A program made the position numbers and the translations under genes. Shown here one piece after another: positions 1 through 8,629 of a stretch of DNA of 55,425 bases. The stretch's first letter is position 1. Every line of letters starts with the position of its first letter. The DNA is taken from assembly GCA_028280565.1 (NCBI GenBank), contig JANQLQ010000302.1, positions 1 to 55,425 on the forward strand, read 5' to 3'. The DNA is from Fulvivirga sp. (GTDB lineage Bacteria; Bacteroidota; Bacteroidia; Cytophagales; Cyclobacteriaceae). Below the pieces are notes generated by a model. That model made no database searches. It was not told the DNA's origin and saw only the letters and a list, made by a program, of their open reading frames with translations.

Positions 1-27
1 AAGGCGTTACCGATACGCCATCCCACT
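1..27 (-). tRNA. possible 5' part of a tRNA cut by the window edge
   Basis: Read on the minus strand from 27 to 1, the sequence fits the start of a tRNA: seven bases AGTGGGA, then TG at positions 8-9, a four-base D stem GCGT, the loop ATCGGTA, the closing ACGC, and base 26 as C. The D loop keeps A14, GG and A21. The anticodon arm and everything 3' of it lie outside the window, so neither isotype nor a real cloverleaf can be confirmed. It could be a chance hairpin. Confidence 0.3.
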
Positions 28-362
28 AAAGTGGAACTGTATCATCTTCAGTACAGCATGTTAAAGAACTTCGCTTTAACTTCATGGCACAAACCAAGAA
101 TCACAAAGGGATCTTCTTTACGATTTAATCTAGCCTTATCTTATATCGAGCTCACGTTCTTAATAAGCCGAAAGCAAGCAGCAGGATCAAAATACACAAC
201 AATATGGTCAAAAAAGCATATCCACTACGGGTCTAACCTCAAAAATGGATGCTATTTTTTTGTATCTTGTTACAGCGAGATAGTACGAACTATTTCATTT
301 TACAGGATGTACCCTTCGATGAAAGCGGGGACACCCTCAAGACCTAAACCAAACCTGCACTC
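28..362. other. intergenic stretch upstream of the first receptor gene
   Basis: No convincing gene is seen. A 120-codon frame from 31 runs into the receptor gene but has no recognisable protein character. Positions 98-153 match a dispersed repeat tail also present near 21850-21906 and, more weakly, near 46210-46260. The last 100 bases are AT-rich and probably hold the promoter of the receptor gene, but no clean TAnnTTTG box was found. Confidence 0.5.
98..153. repeat. dispersed intergenic repeat, tail copy 1
   Basis: This stretch (starting AGAATCAC and running through GGGATCTTCTTTA to ATCGAGCTCA) is highly similar to 21850-21906. A more diverged copy lies at 46210-46260. At the other two sites the tail follows a hairpin that contains GCCACCAA-type arms; here the hairpin part is degraded. 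Confidence 0.6.
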
Positions 363-2741
363 ATGCGATACATTGCGCTCGGCTTGCTTCTAGTGCTGTA
401 TTATCCTGCTCTTTCTCAAAAAGGAATTATCATAGGGTATGGAAAAAAAGCAGAACCCCCTTTTGATATTTCCGGCACCGTATACAGCGGGGCTACCGGC
501 GAAAAACTCGAAGGGGCTAATGTCTTCATCGAACGCCAAAACATAGGGACCAGTACCAATTCCGAAGGGAAATTCTCTTTACCCCTCTACGAAGGCTTTT
601 ACACCTTACAGGTCAGTGTGATCGGGTACGAAACGCAAGTAAAAAACATCAATGTACGGGGGCCGGGCAGTATTAACTTCCCTTTGAAAGAAAACATCAT
701 TGAATTGGATGAAGTTGTGTTGCAATCCAAAGAAGCCGATCACAATGTTACCAGCAAAGAAATTGGTAAAGATGTATTAAAAATTGAGTCGATCAAAACA
801 CTACCTACCCTTGGCGGCGAGGTAAATGTGCTAAGAAGCTTAACCCTACTCCCGGGAGTTTCGGCCCAAGGGGAGGCTTCCAGCGGGATCAATGTCCGCG
901 GTGGGGGTATCGATCAAAACTTGGTCTTACTAGGGGGTGCCACTCTTTATAATCCTTATCATCTTTTTGGCTTCTTTTCCGGCTTTAATTCAAGCGTAGT
1001 GCGTGATGTTTCCTTACATAAAGGGGCCATCCCGGCAAATTACGGGGGACGCGCCTCGTCGGTGGTAGACGTAAGCTATAAAAAAGGGAATTTCGGGCAA
1101 TGGGAAGGAGATGTTACCCTAGGCACGGCAGCTTCCAAGTTTTCCACACGCGGACCGGTCATCAAAGAAAAGTTATCGATCATGACCGCCGGTAGAATTG
1201 CCTACCCAAATTGGATGCTAAAGCAAACGGACGATGAGAATATTGCGAATAGCACCGCCTCCTTTTTTGACGCTAACCTCGTGCTTAATTGCATCCTTAG
1301 TGAAACGAATAACTTGGAATATTCCTTCTACATGAGTGGTGATGCATTCCAGTTTGCGAACAACATAGAAAACCAGTGGCAGAACCTAGCCCATGTTTTC
1401 CGATGGAATTCTAATATCAATAAATGGCTTTTCATGCAAGTTAATCTATCACATAGTAACTACACTTCTAACCTGGTTGATGACACGCCTTTTAATAGTT
1501 TTGATTTGGAAACCACGATAGATCATTATGAGCTTGGACTCGATTTCACACTAACTCCTAACGAAAAACAGATCATCAAAGCCGGGATGCAGGCTAAATT
1601 CTTAGAGAACAATTTAGGCAAATTGCGTCCTACGGGAAATTCGGTGATACAACCGGGTGCAATTGACCCTGAAAATGCCATAGAATCCGGCATATATCTC
1701 CAGCATGACATTGACGTCGCCAAATTTGGTATCTCCTACGGCATTCGCTACTCCGATTTCAGGAATCGTGGGCCAGGCGCTGTAAATGAATATGACCCCA
1801 CACAATCCCGCGAGTTGGAGGGCGTTATCACCACCCGGGAATTTGGTTCGGAAGATATTCAAACGTACCATGGTATCGAGCCCCGGGCCGCCTTAAAATA
1901 CCAGCTTGCACCTTCGACTTCGCTTAAGGCCGGGTTTAGCCGGGCATACCAGTACATCCATTTGATTACCAACACCACCACGGTTGCTCCCACCGATACA
2001 TGGAAGCTCAGCGATCCGTTCCTAGAGCCACAGGTGGTGACCCAATACTCCCTAGGGCTCTTCAAGAATTTTCGTGGCAACCGGGTAGAGACCTCGGTAC
2101 AAGGTTTCTACAAAGACTTTGATAATTTGGTAGAATACCGCGACGGCGCTGACCTTTTTTTAAACCCAAACCTGGAGACCGAGCTGGTTTCCGGTACAGG
2201 AGAAGCTTATGGCATTGAGCTATACCTCAAAAAGTCCCGGGGCCGGCTCTACGGATGGTTGAGCTATACATTTTCCCGAAGTTTGCGACGTGTAGAAAGT
2301 GCGTTTGAAAATGAACGTATCAATGGAGGCAGGTTTTTCCCATCGAATTTTGACAGCCCACATATTCTCAACGCCATAGCAAATTATCGTATTGGAAAAA
2401 ACGTTGTAACATCAGCAATCTTCAGCTACAGTACCGGGCGGCCCTTTACGCTACCCCAGGGAAAATTCTTATACGATGGCCAAGACCTGCCGTTTTTTAA
2501 CGAACGGAATAACATTCGAGGCCCCGACCTTCATCGACTGGACCTTTCGATACAAGTTAGCTTTCCAAGCAAAAGTAAACTTTGGAGCGGTGACTGGACC
2601 TTCGCTATTTATAATGCCTATGGCAGGAATAATGCCTTTTCCGTATTCTTCCAAGATTTTCCCGGGCAAACTCCCGGGGCCTACCAGCTGTCCGTAATAG
2701 GTGCCCCATTCCCATCTCTTAGTTATGAAATCAAACTGTAA
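363..2741 (+). CDS. TonB-dependent outer-membrane receptor with carboxypeptidase-regulatory-like domain
   Basis: A 792-residue outer-membrane receptor. The start at 363 gives a normal signal peptide (MRYIALGLLLVLYYPALSQ). Residues about 36-115 are a CarboxypepD-regulatory-like beta-sandwich (ISGTVYSGATGEKLEGANV), followed by a plug domain (about 140-240, with GINVRGGGIDQNLVLLGG) and a 22-stranded-type barrel to the C-terminus. The next gene, 6 bp downstream, encodes a DUF4249 lipoprotein, which is the usual partner of this receptor class in Bacteroidota. The two are probably co-transcribed and act together in TonB-driven uptake. The substrate cannot be read from the sequence. There is no STN domain, so no direct link to a FecR system is expected. 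Confidence 0.9.
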   Translation: MRYIALGLLLVLYYPALSQKGIIIGYGKKAEPPFDISGTVYSGATGEKLEGANVFIERQNIGTSTNSEGKFSLPLYEGFYTLQVSVIGYETQVKNINVRGPGSINFPLKENIIELDEVVLQSKEADHNVTSKEIGKDVLKIESIKTLPTLGGEVNVLRSLTLLPGVSAQGEASSGINVRGGGIDQNLVLLGGATLYNPYHLFGFFSGFNSSVVRDVSLHKGAIPANYGGRASSVVDVSYKKGNFGQWEGDVTLGTAASKFSTRGPVIKEKLSIMTAGRIAYPNWMLKQTDDENIANSTASFFDANLVLNCILSETNNLEYSFYMSGDAFQFANNIENQWQNLAHVFRWNSNINKWLFMQVNLSHSNYTSNLVDDTPFNSFDLETTIDHYELGLDFTLTPNEKQIIKAGMQAKFLENNLGKLRPTGNSVIQPGAIDPENAIESGIYLQHDIDVAKFGISYGIRYSDFRNRGPGAVNEYDPTQSRELEGVITTREFGSEDIQTYHGIEPRAALKYQLAPSTSLKAGFSRAYQYIHLITNTTTVAPTDTWKLSDPFLEPQVVTQYSLGLFKNFRGNRVETSVQGFYKDFDNLVEYRDGADLFLNPNLETELVSGTGEAYGIELYLKKSRGRLYGWLSYTFSRSLRRVESAFENERINGGRFFPSNFDSPHILNAIANYRIGKNVVTSAIFSYSTGRPFTLPQGKFLYDGQDLPFFNERNNIRGPDLHRLDLSIQVSFPSKSKLWSGDWTFAIYNAYGRNNAFSVFFQDFPGQTPGAYQLSVIGAPFPSLSYEIKL

Positions 2742-2747
2742 GCGGTC

Positions 2748-3926
2748 ATGAACCTTTTCCATAGTCCAATTATTCGCCTTTTTCACCTGCCATCTCTTTT
2801 ATGGCTTGGTTTATTGGCTGTTCTTTTGTGGTTCTTTCTTCCCGGGTGCATCACACGTGTAGATATAGAGCCTTCAGACTTTGAGGAGCACTTGGTGGTA
2901 GAGGGATTTATCACCGATGAATTTGGACCCCATGAATTCCGGATCACACGGGTGGCACGATTTGCCGGTGTACTGGAAGGAGGGGTGATCGAAAGAGAAG
3001 AGGCAGAGGTAAGGATCATAGATCAAAATGGGGTGTCTACACCCTTACGAGTAAGAGACCTCCAGCGAAAAGAAGTATTCAATGCTAATCCCCCGGCATG
3101 TACACCGGCCGTGACTTTTGCCCGAGTACAGACCAACTATCTCTCACCTGGAAATTTCCGTGGGGAAATCGGGAATACCTATACCTTGGAGATCATAACG
3201 GGAAATGGAAACACATACCGCTCCACACCACAAACTATGCGAGCCACTGCCCCTATCCAGTCATTACAATTAAGATTTGTAGAGCTGCCGTCATTGGACC
3301 CTGTAATCGTACCCTCAGGCGTAGAAATATCCGCGTCATGGCAGGACCCTCCCGATGAAGAAAACTATTACTCCTGGAGGGTCAATGGCATTTACCGTAT
3401 CAATACCTCTGAAGCCAACTTACCTGGCGCGTGTTGTTTATTCGACCCCCGGGATAACCAAGCCCGGGATTGCTGGATCAATGAAACGGACCTGCAAGGT
3501 AACGAAATTGCCTTTTCAGATGCCCAAGTTAACGGCCAGCTGATCACCAAAGCCATTGGATTCGTCGAAGACGACGGGCTTAGGTTCGCCAGCAACGCGG
3601 TACCTTTTGACAAACAGTATTACATTGAAATAGAGCAATACGCCATCTCCAAAGAAGCTTACGACTTTAACCAACGGATTAAAACACTGCAGGATATTGA
3701 TGGGGAGATCTTTGATCCACCTCCCTTGGGCATACGTGGGAACATTAATAATATTGCTGATCCCTCAGAAATTGTCATTGGCCATTTTGGCGCTTACGCC
3801 ATGCAAAAAAGAGACATATTCATCCCGGCAAGCCTGCTGGAATTCCGGCAGCGTTTCACACGACCTTGTGGCGACTGCCGGGTAAGAGCAGGAGCGCAGG
3901 TAGAAATCCCGGAACCTTACAGGTAA
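2748..3926 (+). CDS. DUF4249 domain-containing lipoprotein
   Basis: A 392-residue lipoprotein. A hydrophobic leader ends in LPGC (Cys34), a plausible lipobox, so the protein should be anchored in the outer membrane. The following EEHLVVEGFITDEFGPHEF region is typical of the DUF4249 family: a beta-rich domain whose genes sit next to TonB-dependent receptors. The leader is long (33 residues), and no better internal start is visible. Two cysteine pairs (GACCLFD near residue 227 and CGDC near 376) may be structural. It starts 6 bp after the receptor stop codon, indicating one operon. Molecular function is unknown; a role as surface lid or substrate-binding partner is inferred from context only. 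Confidence 0.85.
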   Translation: MNLFHSPIIRLFHLPSLLWLGLLAVLLWFFLPGCITRVDIEPSDFEEHLVVEGFITDEFGPHEFRITRVARFAGVLEGGVIEREEAEVRIIDQNGVSTPLRVRDLQRKEVFNANPPACTPAVTFARVQTNYLSPGNFRGEIGNTYTLEIITGNGNTYRSTPQTMRATAPIQSLQLRFVELPSLDPVIVPSGVEISASWQDPPDEENYYSWRVNGIYRINTSEANLPGACCLFDPRDNQARDCWINETDLQGNEIAFSDAQVNGQLITKAIGFVEDDGLRFASNAVPFDKQYYIEIEQYAISKEAYDFNQRIKTLQDIDGEIFDPPPLGIRGNINNIADPSEIVIGHFGAYAMQKRDIFIPASLLEFRQRFTRPCGDCRVRAGAQVEIPEPYR

Positions 3927-3938
3927 TACGCCGGGCCT

Positions 3939-4397
3939 TTACTTTAACCTAGGGTCAAAATACTCCTCTACCTCGTCCACTTTCTTAACATAGTGTTCAA
4001 AACCTTCGAAGCCGGGAAAAAGCAAAATATTCTTTTCCCTGGGAGATTGTGCCGAGGGTACAATGGCCCCCACGAATTGGCCAGTGCCCATGACTCCTTT
4101 AACAATACTTGCCAGCACCTTAGGGTAAGGAGATCCCGCCCAACTGGCAGGGAGGTCACTTTCCTTTATCTCTAGCAAAGGCGCGTCTTCTCTTAACTCC
4201 AAAACAAGCAAGAACCTATCCTTTGGTACTTTGTGACCACTATTGGCTAACGTTTCCAGCTTGGCTAAGGCAATGTTTTCAGAGGTATACACCACCCACA
4301 TAGCCTTGGTACTCCACCGGCCATCGCTGAACTTTGAGCCCAGCGGCGGATAGATGCTACGATATTCACACTTTTCAATCCTGTAGAGCAGCATCAA
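3939..4397 (-). CDS. RES-domain toxin (NAD+-degrading family)
   Basis: A 152-residue RES-domain protein. The three residues that matter in characterised RES toxins (Arg, Tyr, Glu spaced 10 and 11 apart) are present as R27 in GRW, Y37 in YTSE and E48. The protein ends in FDPRL, as does the second RES protein of this window. RES toxins deplete NAD+ when not bound by their cognate Xre antitoxin. The start codon overlaps the antitoxin stop by 4 bases (ATGA), the standard antitoxin-first arrangement, so the two are translationally coupled. It ends 12 bp from the convergent DUF4249 gene. Confidence 0.88.
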   Translation of the reverse strand: MMLLYRIEKCEYRSIYPPLGSKFSDGRWSTKAMWVVYTSENIALAKLETLANSGHKVPKDRFLLVLELREDAPLLEIKESDLPASWAGSPYPKVLASIVKGVMGTGQFVGAIVPSAQSPREKNILLFPGFEGFEHYVKKVDEVEEYFDPRLK

Positions 4398-4879
4398 CCA
4401 TATACCCCGTGCTCAATCCTGCCCAACGTGTCTGATACGGCCGCACGGCCATTTTCAGTTTTTAAAAGTGAAATAGGTTTCTGGCCTCCCAAGGATATTA
4501 TCTTAGTTTTCAGCCAATCTTCAAAATCTTCTTGATCTTCAAATACTTCAAGCCCTCTTTGGTAGAGCTTAAAAAGGCTGGAAAGCTTATCAATAGTATC
4601 CATATCCAGTATACCTTCTTCACGGGCTCGATAATAAGTGGATTTACTCATGCTCAGCAGCTCTGCCACCTCCGCCACAGGCAGGTTAATGACTTGGGGA
4701 ACAATAGACAAAAAAGTACCCGGAACTTTTAATTCCCCTACCCCACCATAGGTAAGCAATTCTGCTACCTGCTCTCTTACTTGTGAAGAAACCAATTGGG
4801 ATGAAGGATAGGGCCATTGAGCAAGGTTTAAATCCTCTTTTATGTTTTTGTAGCTCTTAACGTTTTTCAACTCTTTCAT
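4394..4879 (-). CDS. Xre/MbcA/ParS-type antitoxin of the RES module
   Basis: A 161-residue antitoxin. The middle carries a helix-turn-helix-like stretch (VAEVAELLSMSKSTYYRARE, about residues 68-87). The C-terminal part (FEDWLKTKIISLGGQKPISL onwards) is the toxin-binding MbcA/ParS/DUF2384 fold, in which GG.KP..LL is the hallmark. It is expected to neutralise the downstream RES toxin and to repress its own promoter. It is about 26 residues longer at the N-terminus than the second antitoxin of the window, from which it is clearly diverged. Confidence 0.85.
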   Translation of the reverse strand: MKELKNVKSYKNIKEDLNLAQWPYPSSQLVSSQVREQVAELLTYGGVGELKVPGTFLSIVPQVINLPVAEVAELLSMSKSTYYRAREEGILDMDTIDKLSSLFKLYQRGLEVFEDQEDFEDWLKTKIISLGGQKPISLLKTENGRAAVSDTLGRIEHGVYG

Positions 4880-5062
4880 TTGAGACTTTCAATTTCCCAT
4901 TTCGGAACCTTATTAAGAACAACGTATTAATCCCAAAAACGTTTATCATAATCTAAGAAAGTTTCTCCCTGTTCAGCAGCTTCAATCTCAATTTTGCCCA
5001 TCACCAACGTTTATTGTGAATGGGCAATAAAATTGAGAGTCTTTTAACCCGGATCTAATCCC

Positions 5063-5185
5063 GCTAATTAAGGCCAGCACTCACCCCTAAAGCCCCTGAA
5101 GGGGAACCAACCGCGCGGTGGATTGCCCTACTAGAGGTAAGAGGTACAATGGGTACGCTTAATTAAATGGCATTGAACCCGGATT
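5063..5185. repeat. dispersed intergenic repeat family C, copy 1
   Basis: Aligns with 37397-37510. Shared blocks include GCTAA..TTAAG, the C-rich stretch around ACCCCT, CCAACC, TGGATT and GGTACGCTTAA followed by TGGCATTGA. No coding potential or transposase was found. The copies are diverged, so this is an old repeat. Confidence 0.6.
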
Positions 5186-5250
5186 TAAGGATAAAAGCAT
5201 AAATCCTATAAACCTCAATTTGATTTAAAATCATAGTAGCCTAGGCTTAA

Positions 5251-5390
5251 AATGAGGTTTTGAGTAATTGCACAGTCTTTAAACTGGGGAGTGGATTCCT
5301 TTCTACGATAAAGCAGATCCCGGCTCTCCCCATGAGCCCTCTCACAACCACCGGCGCGAATGACGGCCATTTTTTTAATCGAGTCCAGGT
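5251..5390. repeat. dispersed intergenic repeat family A, copy 1
   Basis: Starts at AATGAGGTTTT and ends at AATCGAGTCCAGG. The full length aligns with 39118-39257 and the second half with 22277-22376. Conserved blocks are CACAGTCTTTAAACT, AAGCAGATCCCGGCTC, CACAACCACCGGC and TTTTTAATCGAGTCCA. All three copies have the same orientation. Confidence 0.7.
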
Positions 5391-5534
5391 GATAAAGAAA
5401 ATCTTAACAAAACGTAAATTTTGAATTCAGCTACCCGCTCATCAATTGTTTAAAACGAGGAGAAACCACCGAGAGTCACGGAAATCATTCCATGTCCTCC
5501 GCGTATTCACTGTGTCTCCTTCGGTTAAAAGCAA

Positions 5535-5697
5535 GTGTCGTGTCAACCCTCAAATAACGGCCAATCCGGGGTATCTTTTGCGGAATCTCTGCGTTGCAAA
5601 AAGCCTTACATAGCTATGGCTATGCGCGTTTTTTGCGCCTTGACCTTCCACAAAATCTACGGCCGCCTTACCCATCATTTGAGGGTTGATACGACAC
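5535..5697. repeat. 163-bp near-palindrome (MITE-like or structured element)
   Basis: The outer arms 5535-5555 and 5677-5697 are 21-bp inverted repeats with one mismatch. Pairing continues inward, imperfectly, through GGCC/GGCC-like, TTTTGCGGAA/TTCCACAAAA and GCAAAAA/TTTTTTGC segments to a centre at about 5615 (ATAGCTATGGCTAT). The whole element could fold into one long hairpin. It lies downstream of xylA and could be a miniature mobile element, a structured RNA or a bidirectional terminator. No protein is encoded. Confidence 0.7.
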
Positions 5698-5768
5698 TAG
5701 TCTTCAATACTTTACCATAAAACAAGCCGTTTCGGGATATTATTCACCTGAAACCAGCAATTCCGGCT

Positions 5769-7103
5769 TCATCTAAAAATGTTCCGGTTCACCAAGTTTT
5801 CGAAGTATTCTTGCTGTCCACTGATCTTCGCAGGCTCAACACTTTGAGAGGCATACTGGTGCAAATTTTCCAACGAAAGCCTGCCCAATTCGAAATCATT
5901 CCCCATGCCCTCGTCAAAAGAGGCGTACCGTTGTTTCCGTAGTTCATTGTAATCGGAATCTTCCAATATCCTCTCCGCGATCAGCAATGCTTGCGCGAAA
6001 AGATCGATCCCCCCGACATGGGCATAAAATATGTCTGCCAGGTCCGTAGAATTTCTTCGTGTTTTGGCATCAAAGTTAATGCCTCCCCCTTGCAACCCTC
6101 CTTTTGAAAGTATTGTAAGCATAGCCTCCACAAGCTCATACAGGTTATTAGGAAATTGGTCCGTGTCCCACCCATTTTGGTAATCTCCACGATTTGCATC
6201 AATACTTCCCAGCATATTCTCAGCTGCCGCCACTTCCAGCTCATGTTGAAAAGTATGCCCTGCCAGTGTAGCATGATTGACCTCGATATTCAACTTAAAA
6301 TCCTGGTCCAGGCCATATTTCTTCAAAAAACCAATGACCGTAGCAGCATCGTAATCATACTGATGCTTTGTGGGTTCCATAGGTTTGGGTTCAATAAAGT
6401 AGGTACCCTTAAATCCATTTTTCCGCCCGTATTCAGCGGCCATTCCCAGGAATGTTGCCAAATGCTCAACCTCCCTGGACATATCCGTATTTAACAACGA
6501 CAAGTACCCTTCTCGCCCACCCCAGAACACGTAGTTTTCTCCTCCCAGCGCAATAGTCGTATCGATAGCATTCTTTACCTGCGCGCCGGCATAAGCCACC
6601 ACATTAAAGTCAGGATTAGTGGCTGCGCCGTTCATGTAGCGGGGGTTTGAAAAAAGGTTGGCTGTACCCCATAACACCTTGATATCACTAGCTTTCATTT
6701 TTTGCTGCGCATAGGAAGTAATGCCTTGAAGTCTTTTTTCAGATTCTGCCAGTGAGCTCCCCTCTTCCACCAGGTCATAATCATGAAAGCAGAAGTACTC
6801 CAGGCCTAATTTAGAAATCAATTCAAACGCAGCATCCATTTTTTCCTGTGCTCTTTGCGCAGGATCCGGGCTCTTATTCCAAGGAAAGTCTTTAGTGCCG
6901 ATGCCAAAAGGATCGCCTCCTTCATTACAGAAAGTATGCCAATAGGCAATGGCCAGGCGTAGATGATCTTTCATAGGCTTACCCATAACTTCCCTGCCGG
7001 GCTCATAAAAGCGATATGCCAAAGGATTATCCGAACCGGGTCCCTCAAAGGTGATAGGGCCGATCCCCGTAAAATACTCTTTATCTCCAAATAACGGTGT
7101 CAT
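5769..7103 (-). CDS. xylA: xylose isomerase
   Basis: A 444-residue enzyme, the usual length for class II xylose isomerases. It converts D-xylose to D-xylulose in the cytoplasm using two divalent metal ions. Diagnostic stretches are FCFHDYDL (catalytic-histidine region), VFWGGREGYLSLLNTDM, FIEPKPMEPTKHQYD (metal-binding Glu) and LNIEVNHATLAGHTFQHEL. The start ATG overlaps the xylulokinase stop codon by 4 bases (ATGA), so the gene is the last of the transporter-kinase-isomerase operon. The 163-bp palindrome lies about 70 bp downstream. Confidence 0.97.
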   Translation of the reverse strand: MTPLFGDKEYFTGIGPITFEGPGSDNPLAYRFYEPGREVMGKPMKDHLRLAIAYWHTFCNEGGDPFGIGTKDFPWNKSPDPAQRAQEKMDAAFELISKLGLEYFCFHDYDLVEEGSSLAESEKRLQGITSYAQQKMKASDIKVLWGTANLFSNPRYMNGAATNPDFNVVAYAGAQVKNAIDTTIALGGENYVFWGGREGYLSLLNTDMSREVEHLATFLGMAAEYGRKNGFKGTYFIEPKPMEPTKHQYDYDAATVIGFLKKYGLDQDFKLNIEVNHATLAGHTFQHELEVAAAENMLGSIDANRGDYQNGWDTDQFPNNLYELVEAMLTILSKGGLQGGGINFDAKTRRNSTDLADIFYAHVGGIDLFAQALLIAERILEDSDYNELRKQRYASFDEGMGNDFELGRLSLENLHQYASQSVEPAKISGQQEYFENLVNRNIFR

Positions 7104-8614
7104 TTATGTGTGCGATTTAGTGAAATAGATGCTAACTGTTTTTCCAGGCCTGCCTTCCAGCCGCTGTAGGCAGATCGGTATTGCTCCGCCAATTCTGCGG
7201 ACGGGGCCATGTAATCAATAGGTTTTAAGTTTTCGAATGTTCCGGTTAGTGTAGAATAAAGATCCGCACCATAGGCAGCTGCCCTGGCAGCTCCTTCAGC
7301 GCCATCGGTTTCATATAACTCCAAAGCGATCCCCGTGGTATTAACAAATGCCTCCCGAAAGACAGGGCTTAAAAACATATTTGCTTTCCCTGCGCGGATC
7401 ACCGTAGTCTTGATTCCTATATCTTTAAGCGCTTCAAAACCATAGGCCAATGCAAAAGCCACTCCCTCTAGCCCCGCCCGGTAAATATGCCGTGTATCGT
7501 GTCGGTTAAAGTCCAAGTGGTAAAGCATAGCATTGAGCAATTGGTTCCCCAAAACACGTTCTGCCCCATTGCCGAAAGGATAAAATTGGAGGCCGTCAGC
7601 GCCAGGTCCCACTTTTGACGCCTCTTGATTCATCTGCTCATAACTTAGCTGCCCATGACCGACATTCTTTTTAAGCCAGCTGTAAAGGATACCCGAGCCA
7701 TTGATACAAAGCAGGACACCATTACGTACTTGCCCAGGGGCATGTGTCACGTGCAAAAAAGTATTTACCCGTGATGCTGTATCACTTAAGTTTTTATCGG
7801 TGACCGCGTAAATCACACCCGAAGTGCCTGCCGTAGCAGCCACCTCGCCCGGGTGCAGCACATTCAGGGAAAAGGCATTATTCGGCTGGTCACCCGCACG
7901 ATACGATATGGGTATACCGGCCTCTAACCCTAACGCTGAAGCTCCGTCTGCCCCTAAGCGGTTTTCCGAGCCAAATGTGGGGATCACCTCGGGGATCAGT
8001 GCCATAGGGATTTCGTAATGTGCTAAAAGTTCACCCGGAACCTGCTGGCGTTCAAAGTCCCACAAGATCCCTTCGGAAAGCCCGGGGGCCGTGGTATTAA
8101 GCGCTCCCGTCAGTTTAAAGGCTAAATAATCACCGGGTAGCATGAATTTATGCACACGCCGGAATGATTCCGGCTCGTTCTCGATCACCCATCGTAGTTT
8201 TGAAGCGGTGAAGTTTCCCGGTGAATTCAAAAGATGACGTTGACAATAAGCACTGCCCAGCGACTCAGCCGCTCCTGCCCCGATTGGCACCGCACGGCTG
8301 TCACACCAAATAATCGCAGGTCTTATGACTTCCCCTTGGGAGTTTACCAATACCAGGCCGTGCATTTGATAAGAAATGCCAATGGCCCGGATTTTCGCGG
8401 GATCAATGCCACTTTCATCCACGGCTAGGCGAACGGCTTTTACTGTGCATTCCCACCATATACCCGGGTCCTGTTCCGCCCAGCCGGGGAAGGGAGCCGA
8501 GATAAGTAATTCTGTTTCGGGATAATGTGCAGAAGCAATACTTCTTCCTGTTTTGACATCAAAAACAGCGGCTTTTACCGCCGAGCTTCCCAGGTCAATA
8601 CCTAATGTGTACAT
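7100..8614 (-). CDS. xylB: xylulokinase (FGGY family)
   Basis: A 504-residue FGGY carbohydrate kinase. The N-terminal phosphate-binding motif YTLGIDLGSSAVKAAVFD and the substrate region AIGISYQMHGLVLV are those of xylulokinases; the C-terminal ATPase half contains AGLEGVAFALAYGFE. It phosphorylates D-xylulose to xylulose 5-phosphate for the pentose phosphate pathway. It follows the transporter gene by 15 bp and overlaps xylA by 4 bases, so the three genes form one operon. The gene order alone makes xylulose the best substrate call. Confidence 0.95.
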   Translation of the reverse strand: MYTLGIDLGSSAVKAAVFDVKTGRSIASAHYPETELLISAPFPGWAEQDPGIWWECTVKAVRLAVDESGIDPAKIRAIGISYQMHGLVLVNSQGEVIRPAIIWCDSRAVPIGAGAAESLGSAYCQRHLLNSPGNFTASKLRWVIENEPESFRRVHKFMLPGDYLAFKLTGALNTTAPGLSEGILWDFERQQVPGELLAHYEIPMALIPEVIPTFGSENRLGADGASALGLEAGIPISYRAGDQPNNAFSLNVLHPGEVAATAGTSGVIYAVTDKNLSDTASRVNTFLHVTHAPGQVRNGVLLCINGSGILYSWLKKNVGHGQLSYEQMNQEASKVGPGADGLQFYPFGNGAERVLGNQLLNAMLYHLDFNRHDTRHIYRAGLEGVAFALAYGFEALKDIGIKTTVIRAGKANMFLSPVFREAFVNTTGIALELYETDGAEGAARAAAYGADLYSTLTGTFENLKPIDYMAPSAELAEQYRSAYSGWKAGLEKQLASISLNRTHK

Positions 8615-8629
8615 AGTCTAAGGAGTATT

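Larger units (their letters stand above)
4880..5768. other. repeat-rich intergenic region between the toxin-antitoxin module and xylA
   Basis: About 890 bp without a credible gene. It holds the promoter side of the minus-strand antitoxin gene (4880-4960), one copy each of two dispersed repeat families (5063-5185 and 5251-5390), and a large near-palindrome (5535-5697). A 61-codon frame at 5535-5720 lies inside the palindrome and is not a gene. Confidence 0.7.

Noticed and set aside
31-393. 120-codon frame at the left edge
   Set aside because: No recognisable protein features, overlaps a repeat and the start of the receptor gene, and the composition looks non-coding.
5535-5720. 61-codon frame in the long palindrome
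   Set aside because: It results from the inverted-repeat structure and has no protein features.
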